From assembly GCA_911728455.2 (NCBI GenBank), contig OU452233.1, positions 18,313,926 through 18,377,925 on the forward strand: 64,000 bases of DNA. The letters are read 5' to 3'. Shown here piece by piece: positions 57,483 to 64,000 of this stretch. Within the stretch, counting starts at the first letter, position 1; every line of letters starts with the position of its first letter. The DNA comes from Marthasterias glacialis. Taxonomy: Eukaryota; Echinodermata; Asteroidea; Forcipulatida; Asteriidae. Below the pieces are notes generated by a model that was not told the DNA's origin, searched no databases, and was given only the letters and a program-made list of their open reading frames with translations. The position numbers and the translations under genes were made by a program.

Positions 57483-59834
57483 TTTGGTCCTGCAAAAATG
57501 GAAGAAAAAAGTCCCCTGTTATCTGTGGAACATAATTTCCGTCCAGTGTGTCTACCTTTTGTTACAACTCAAACGTTTATTATTGAGATTGTTCCTATAA
57601 AAAGTGTTGTTCTTGCGATCCAAATTATAGCCGGGGTGGGTGGGAGCAAAGGGGCAGCTACCCCCCTGTGGAACATCTTGCCCCGTTGCTCCTCCCCTTA
57701 GCCTCTGGACACCGCGAAATTTGCTACAATCATTAGGCAATTTTAGACCCCCCCCCCTTAAGAAGATGTTGTCTATTCCACTGAACTATATAAACAATGC
57801 GTTGTGTCTTTCCTCAATAGTTTGTAAGAACTGTTGATGCTGTAACATTCTGCAATTTGGCGATATTTTGGCGACGACGTGTGAATAAAATCAAATTTTT
57901 TTCTCAGTTCAATTCAATTCGGAAAGTGGTTGGTCTACTTCGAGCCACAGCCACGTTGTTCACACTCTTTCCTCCATACATGCAGAGTGGCGTAGCCAGA
58001 GAGAGGCCGTCCTTCTTGTAGAGCTTGTACTCCTCCCGCAAACGAGACCGAAAAAGGTCACAAATGAATGATTCGATAATTTAAATAGCCCCCCCCCCTT
58101 ATGCCTTTGCCCCTACTCCCCCCACCCCACTAAAATGTCTTGTTACGCCACTGCCTCGGTCCTGCTTGATCTTTGCTCCATCATGCAAGCTTTGAGCAAA
58201 TTTCTTAAAGTCGTCAATCTACATGTGCATTGCATGCAATGACTCAAATGTCGTCATGCATTATATAACATGGTAATTTCAATGTATAAGCTTACCGAAT
58301 AAAACGAAATCGCTATTGGTATCCGCGGTTTTTCGCTTCTTCACCACGATCCAGAGTGGGCCGTAGATTTGATTGAATGAAAATTATTTCAACAGCTCAC
58401 TCGCCATAGGACACGAAGGTAACTGAACACGACTTCTTGTTTCTCGATGTTGTATGTCAGTGTCGTTGATTTGTAACCCCCCAAGCCATAAGGCCGTGCT
58501 TCTTGTACAGCAATAGTGAAATAAACAATTTTCTTGCTGGAAGTTTGTACCACTTTGTTTATTCCAACTATAAACAAAGCTTAATCTCAAGGGGACCACC
58601 TTTGCCTAAATCCGGTTTCCCATTGTTCCATGTCTTAAAAGCTTCCTTCAACTTTTGATAGTGTTTATCAACACTCTTCAAGAAGCAGGCTGGGTGCGAA
58701 ATGGCGGCTTCGCTGGCAGGATGCCTCTTAAGCCCGCACGGGATCCTGATCATTCTATTCCTCCATGGAGGTAGAAGGGTCTCGAAGGTCGAATTCAAAG
58801 TTTGCGATGCACTTGAACATCGTCATTTAAAATTTTTCAATCTTCCCAATGTTGTGCACGCCCTTTATTGAAACGAGCATGGAGGTACGGCAGTGGTTTA
58901 TTTTTTACGTTTCATTTGCTTTACTACCAGTTGACGGTCGTTCAACTCTCTAATAGGGCCAAGGCCAAGTTTACCAGATAAAAAAAAACTACTATAATAC
59001 CATAGAGGTAGATCTATCTCTATGATAATACTAATAAAAAGTTCTTAGCTAGCGACCATGACAAAATTGTTCACCACGTGATAATTTTGGGGATAGTTTT
59101 CCATTATCATTTTGTTGTTGAAATTTTCCTGAGAATTTCCTTTATTTATTTATTTTTTTTTTGGGGGGGGGGATTTTCTGACTGAGGGTTTCCTTTTTCC
59201 TTTAGTTTGATTTATTCACTTCTTTGGAAAGTAATATTAATATTCTATTATCATTAATTGTTGTTGAAATTTTCATGAGAATTTCCTTTGTTTTGGGGGG
59301 ATTATAGTTTTTTCAATGATTTTAAAGCTTCTTAACAACGTGGTTGAATAAAACTTTTTGAATCTTTTGAATCTTTGGATTTTCTGACTGAGAGTTTCCG
59401 TTTTTTCCTTTTTTGATCTATTCACTTCCTTAGCTTCATGGTTCAGTGGATTTGTACAGGGACTCTTTTTTCTTCCCGCTATTATTCCTGGGTTTTTTTT
59501 TTACTTCTTTTTACTTGATTGTTCATTTTTCAGTCTTGTTTTTACTCAAAATATCAAGCACGACAACTGCTGCGGCGGCCCGCTGTTCTGTGGGTGTGTC
59601 ATACTGCCCTCTTGCGACGGCAGAGAGTGTAGGTGGCCTTAAAGTGAGGGCGCGGCGCACTTTCATGATGTAAACAGCAGATCGGTGGATGGATGAAGTC
59701 ATGTTTTTTGTGGAAATACTGACTGTATTTTTCCTATAATTTCGAAACTGTTGTCCGGTGCCACTCTGGCTTACTTTTCGTAGTAAATAGTTTTTTTTTT
59801 ATGATACATAAGTTCAAGCCATGTACGAAGAATC
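57483..59834. other. Upstream region of C1q paralogue B
   Basis: The first ~130 bp (CCTGCAAAAATGGAAG, GTGGAACAT, TCCGTCCAG) resemble 40242-40370 upstream of paralogue A and probably hold the 5'UTR and promoter. Then C-rich low-complexity DNA (57750, 58088), the duplicated flank at 58285-58870, and T-rich sequence around 59150-59560 containing a near-duplicated TTGTTGTTGAAATTTTC segment. No other gene seen. Confidence 0.5.
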
Positions 59835-59906
59835 ATGACACGACAACGAGAGCAGTCATCATTTCTGTTTGCATTCTTCACTGTCTTTCTGATCAGCAGC
59901 AGTGAA
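59835..59906 (+). CDS. Candidate first coding exon of a secreted protein (gene runs off window)
   Basis: ATG followed by 24 codons (MTRQREQSSFLFAFFTVFLI, then SSSE): a basic start and a strong hydrophobic core typical of a signal peptide. It ends at a consensus donor GAA|GTAAGC in phase 0; an alternative donor, AAG|GTCAGT, lies at 59919. No downstream exon was found in the remaining 4 kb, so this may be chance. Confidence 0.3.
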
Positions 59907-59920
59907 GTAAGCGGTCAAGG

Positions 59921-61059
59921 TCAGTCAATTTTTACCTCCTTGCTTGATGTATTGTCAAGTCAAACTCAAAGCATGGCGGAGGTGGCCAAAGCAAAGTATC
60001 TTTCCACAACAACATGTTAATCAAAACTTTCGAAGCAACTATATAAAGTACGTTGCCATGTGGTTTATGGGTTAGGTTTTTCTAATTCTGCCTCCATCCA
60101 TTTCATGAATCATGGATGGTTTGTAAACATATTATTATTAATACTAATTCGAGCATAATTATTCTAAAATCTTACACTTACTTAACACTAACAGTAACAC
60201 TGACACTACGATTACATTAACACTTAGACTCACACAGTAACACTGACACTCACTGACTGACTGACACTGTGACAGTCAGTGAGTGACACTGTTCCATCCC
60301 AACTTAACAATCACCCCAACTATGATGTAGTACTACAGTTGGGACTGGTCCCAACTTGAGTGTTAAAGTTGGGGCACCCCAAATATAGTTGGGATTGCAG
60401 TAAATACAGAGTACCATCGGAGCCAGTCAGTAACCCCCCCCCCCCCTCAGAATGTGATATTTCCGCACAAACGGCAACACAATACTGAAAGTGTTAATGA
60501 CAATGTTCATTTCTTCAATTATTAAAAAAAAAGAAAATGAAATAATAATAGTTAGTATGAAGTCATTAAGACCACTTTATTCTAGTACTTGATAACCATT
60601 GAGACGAATTAGAATTTTGGTTTCCGAGAGAAGGGAAATTAAATTTGACTTTGGAGACTGAAAACGTCACCTGTCATATGGTTTGAATGGGAGAAAATCA
60701 AGATGGTCGCACCATGATAAAGGTCTATGGGGGTCGGTCTACCATTGAATTTGTGACGGTGTTGGGTTCGGCAAAAATGTCAGATCTGACTGCCACTTTA
60801 TCTCCGTTAATTTAGGTCAAATTATATCCGCCCCTATCCAGAAAGGTTGAAAGAATGCGTACAGAGAGGAACAGGCACTTTGAACTGTTTACAAAGTGTA
60901 TTTAACATCAGTGTATGGGTAAAACACAAATGATATAAAATATATTAAGTGTCAAATTACAAAATCATTAAAAATAAGCCATTTTTGGGTCTACTGTGGT
61001 CTTAACGCTTCTAAATAAACACCATTTGAGTGTTTCGACCGACGGCTATGCTGTACTGT
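59921..61059. other. Non-coding stretch
   Basis: AT-rich DNA with a short self-complementary CACTGACTGACTGACACTGT region (60230-60300), repeated GTTGGGA/CCCAAC words (60300-60400) and a C run near 60437. No coding signal recognised. Confidence 0.5.
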
Positions 61060-61207
61060 ACTGTAGTACTAAGGATTTTTCTGAGTACTGGCTAGAGGGA
61101 AAAAAATCACAGGCATGTTACTTGGGTAGGAATCGAACCACGCCTTTGCATTTTCTAAGCAGATGTCTTACCACTAGACCACCGAGCCTAACCGGTAGCT
61201 AGAGGCA
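61060..61207 (-). mobile_element. SINE group A, antisense copy
   Basis: AAAAAAATCACAGGCATG, TTGGGTAGGAATCGAACCAC (B-box side), AAGCAGATGTCTTACCACTA (A-box side) and ACCGGTAGCTAGAGGCA, which also flanks the copy at 210-392. Confidence 0.6.
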
Positions 61208-61535
61208 GCTGTAATCGTGTATGTTTCCTTGAACTTATCCATGCGTGTAGTACAATGTTTACACTGTACAGACTGTTCACCATACATAATGCTAGTCGTT
61301 TGTGTGTGAGCTTTCTTGGGTGCATCCATGTGTATATTTGTTCATCCCTTGCATCTTCTGACTGCTTTCTGTCTCTGTCTTTTTACTTCTTGCCACTTGA
61401 CTGCTTCTGTTACTCTAAAGAGAGAGTTAAACCAGCTTGGAGCCTGACAGATTGCCTTGAAGAAACAAAGTTTCTATTTAGGAGACTGTCCTCTCTAGCT
61501 GAGTATTTGAAATGTCTTTATTAAGAATATTTAAT

Positions 61536-62915
61536 GGTCTTTGCCTTCGTTGCCCCTGGTCATTGCCTCGGTGCCCCTGATCAATGCCTTGGTGACCCTG
61601 GTCGTTGCCTCGGTCCCCCTAGTCATTGCCTTCGTTGCCCCTGGTCGTTGCCTCGATGCCCCTGGTCTTTGCCTCGATGCCCCTAGTCATTGCCTTCGTT
61701 GCCCCTGGTCATTGCCTCGGTGCCCCTGGTCTTTGCCTCGATGCCCCTAGTCATTGCCTTCGTTGCCCCTGGTCATTGCCTTCGTTGCCCCTGGTCATTG
61801 CCTCGGTGCCCCTGGTCAATGCCTCGGTGCCCCTGGTCATTGCCTCGGTGCCCCTGGTCATTGCCTCGATGCCCCTAGTCATTGCCTTCGTTGCCCCTGG
61901 TCGTTGCCTCGGTGCCCCTGGTCATTGCCTCGATGCCCCTGGTCATTGCCTTCGTTGCCCCTGGTCGTTGCCTCGGTGCCCCTGGTCTTTGCCTCGATGC
62001 CCCTAGTCATTGCCTTCGTTGCCCCTAGTCATTGCCTCGGTGCCCCTGGTCAATGCCTTGGTGCCCCTGGTCATTGCCTTCGTTGCCCCTGGTCATTGCC
62101 TCGGTGCCCCTGGTCAATGCCTCGGTGCCCCTGGTCATTGCCTTCGTTGCCCCTGGTCATTGCCTCGGTGCCCCTGGTCTTTGCCTCGATGCCCCTAGTC
62201 ATTGCCTTCGTTGCCCCTGGTCATTGCCTTCGTTGCCCCTGGTCATTGCCTCGGTGCCCCTGGTCAATGCCTCGGTGCCCCTGGTCATTGCCTCGGTGCC
62301 CCTGGTCATTGCCTCGATGCCCCTAGTCATTGCCTTCGTTGCCCCTGGTCGTTGCCTCGGTGCCCCTGGTCTTTGCCTCGATGCCCCTAGTCATTGCCTT
62401 CGTTGCCCCTAGTCATTGCCTCGGTGCCCCTGGTCAATGCCTTGGTGCCCCTGGTCATTGCCTTCGTTGCCCCTAGTCATTGCCTCGGTGCCCCTAGTCA
62501 TTGCCTTCGTTGCCCCTGGTCATTGCCTTCGTTGCCCCTGGTCATTGCCTCGGTGCCCCTGGTCAATGCCTCGGTGCCCCTGGTCAATGCCTCGGTGCCC
62601 CTGGTCAATGCCTCGGTGCCCCTGGTCAATGCCTTGGTGCCCCTGGTCATTGCCTCGATGCCCCTGGTCATTGCCTCGGTGCCCCTGGTCATTGCCTTGG
62701 TGCCCCTGGTCATTGCCTCAGTGCCCCTGGTCATTGCCTTGGTGCCCCTGGTCATTGCCTCGATGCCCCTGGTCATTGCCTCGGTGCCCCTGGTCATTGC
62801 CTCGGTGCCCCTGGTCAATGCCTTGGTGCCCCTGGTCATTGCCTCGGTGCCCCTGGTCGTTTCCTCGGTCCCCCTGGTCATTGCCTCGATGCCCCTGGTC
62901 ATTGCCTCGGTGCCC
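61536..62915. repeat. 21-bp minisatellite, about 65 units, with higher-order repeats
   Basis: Consensus GGTGCCCCTGGTCATTGCCT, then C. Variant units (TCAATGCC, TCGTTGCC, TCTTTGCC, ATGCCCCTAG, TTCGTTGCCCC) recur in ordered blocks, for example TCGTTGCC then TCTTTGCC then GATGCCCCTAG near 61645, 61965 and 62350. It ends in GGTGCCCTTGAAATATTCCA, TACAAATTTACAATTTC and CAAGAACAAAGTAATCAGG, matching the dispersed repeat at 16611-16850. Because 21 is a multiple of three, long open frames exist in several frames. Confidence 0.92.
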
Positions 62916-62989
62916 TTGAAATATTCCAGTACAAATTTACAATTTCTTGCACATTCAAGAACAAAGTAATCAGGAAATCAGGCCGGTAA

Positions 62990-63430
62990 TTTTGTATTTT
63001 TGCACTTGGGCTTTCTTGCGAGAAAAATTATCTTGGTGCGACAGATTGTGTGTGTGTGTTTATCTTGGACAGGTTTTTGCGAGATGTTTTTGCATGTGAA
63101 ACCCATTGTGTTGCTCTAATCATGTAGAAGGAAATGCTGCAATGTTTTTGGATATTTTATGTTCAACTTTCCATTTGCCTAGAGCGCGTATACACTACGG
63201 ACGTAATGTCCTGATTATGATGACTGCTCAAAACATTTACGCCATCACATTTTTAACGGAAGTACAGATGTTTCCTCGTTTCCCTTTCTTCACTCAGGAA
63301 ACGTTATGTTTCTCAAATACATTCTATACACAAAGTTCATTAAAGTAATAAATTTGTGTCATAAAACAAAACGAAATGAAATGCAGAAGTTGATTTATGT
63401 TTTTGTTTGTCTTATGAACTTGTTTAACAT
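62990..63430. other. Non-coding stretch
   Basis: AT-rich sequence after the minisatellite with a short (GT)n run near 63047. No gene or repeat family recognised. Confidence 0.4.
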
Positions 63431-63785
63431 TTTAAAGGTAGAGTACTGGATTGGTAGTCTAATCTACAACATTTTTTTTTTAAATTAGTATCAGTCTGAA
63501 AGTTTACTGATTATAAAGTTCATACCAGTCTTCATTAGAAATAGTATCAAGGGGCAGAAATTAGAATTTGAAGACCCCAATTTTACTTCAATTGTCTCAA
63601 TCAAAATTCAGGTGTTTATGCTGAAAAGTGTGCACGTTTTTTTGTCACTATTTTCTCCTGACTCGGACGACGGATTGAGCCAAAATTTTCACAGGTTTTT
63701 TTTTACATATATTCACACAAAGTGTTAGGAATGCTGCACTATCAGCTTTGCCAAATCCTGTATTTTACCTTTATTTCAGTATTGA
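63430..63785. repeat. ~340-bp dispersed repeat, copy 2
   Basis: Colinear with 35580-35925: TAGTATCAGTCTGAAAGTTT, ACTGATTATAAAGTTC, TTAGAATTTGAAG, TTATGCTGAAAAGTGTGCAC, TTTTCTCCTGACTCGGACGA and CACTATCAGCTTTGCCAA. Confidence 0.6.
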
Positions 63786-63938
63786 AGTTGTTACTTTAAG
63801 AACAGAATTTGAATAAACCCAAACAATGATTGGTATTCACTGAAAAGAAAATGTTCGGACAATTCTGTATGAGGAGTTCACTGGTTCACGCCTGGAACTT
63901 CATCCCGGTTAAGGGCAATGAAGTTTATCTCTTAGTGA

Positions 63939-64000
63939 AGGGCTCCTGTATGCACTAAATCCAAGCAGCTCGTTCATGATGGTTTACACCAACTATGGCC
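63939..64000. mobile_element. MITE, AGCAGCTCGTTCATG family, copy 4, cut by window end
   Basis: Left arm only: CTAAATCCAAGCAGCTCGTT then CATGATGGTTTACACC and AACTATGGCC. Confidence 0.55.

Noticed and set aside
61541..62989. Overlapping open frames of up to 191 residues made of VPLVIAS, CPWSLPR or GAPGHCL heptads
   Set aside because: They are by-products of a 21-bp minisatellite (a multiple of three without stops), open in three plus frames and one minus frame, with no splice or promoter context and with the repeat rooted in a transposon-like element.

Overview
The window looks like nuclear DNA of a marine invertebrate deuterostome, most likely an echinoderm. That is an inference from long AT-rich introns, GT-AG splicing, animal orthologues with vertebrate-like exon structures, and dense tRNA-derived SINEs, MITEs and minisatellites. 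The species cannot be named from the sequence alone.

Five protein-coding genes are supported. (1) 103-11712, plus strand: the 3' half of an ABCC4/MRP4-type ABC exporter in 12 exons, cut by the window start, ending in a PDZ-type tail. (2) 17547-18704, minus strand: WDR53, with its coding region in one exon. (3) 20545-31045, plus strand: glycogenin in 8 exons, complete (335 residues), head-to-head with WDR53. (4) and (5) 36555-40241 and 53364-57482, minus strand: two complete tandem paralogues of 484 and 577 residues. Each has a signal peptide, a CxCDEGR cysteine motif, a coiled-coil stalk and a C-terminal C1q domain, in five exons with identical intron phases. A possible first exon of a further secreted protein lies at 59835-59906.

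The two C1q paralogues are separated by about 13 kb. That interval holds a head-to-tail array (43618-52587) of four ~1.9-2.4 kb units. The units carry a 5' hairpin, an 11-bp subterminal inverted repeat, an (AAT)n tract and, where complete, a 3' hairpin followed by CTAA. This organisation resembles non-autonomous Helentron/Helitron-like elements and is the most unusual structure here. Similarity between the two C1q loci continues past the genes on both sides, so a segment was duplicated, not just the coding region.

The rest is a dense repeat landscape: at least four SINE groups; many MITE or foldback families, several with readable target duplications (including 9-bp and 11-bp ones) and two clear nested insertions; five minisatellites, three of which appear to have grown from identifiable seeds (a foldback end, a dispersed element, a splice donor); a degenerate TTAGGG-like tract in a glycogenin intron; and an array of 22-bp palindromes in a C1q intron. 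I found no rRNA, functional tRNA, CRISPR array or bacterial or viral gene.

The genes have no common pathway. ABCC4 exports organic anions and nucleotides at the plasma membrane, glycogenin primes glycogen, WDR53 is a probable ubiquitin-ligase adaptor, and the C1q proteins are probably secreted recognition or matrix multimers.
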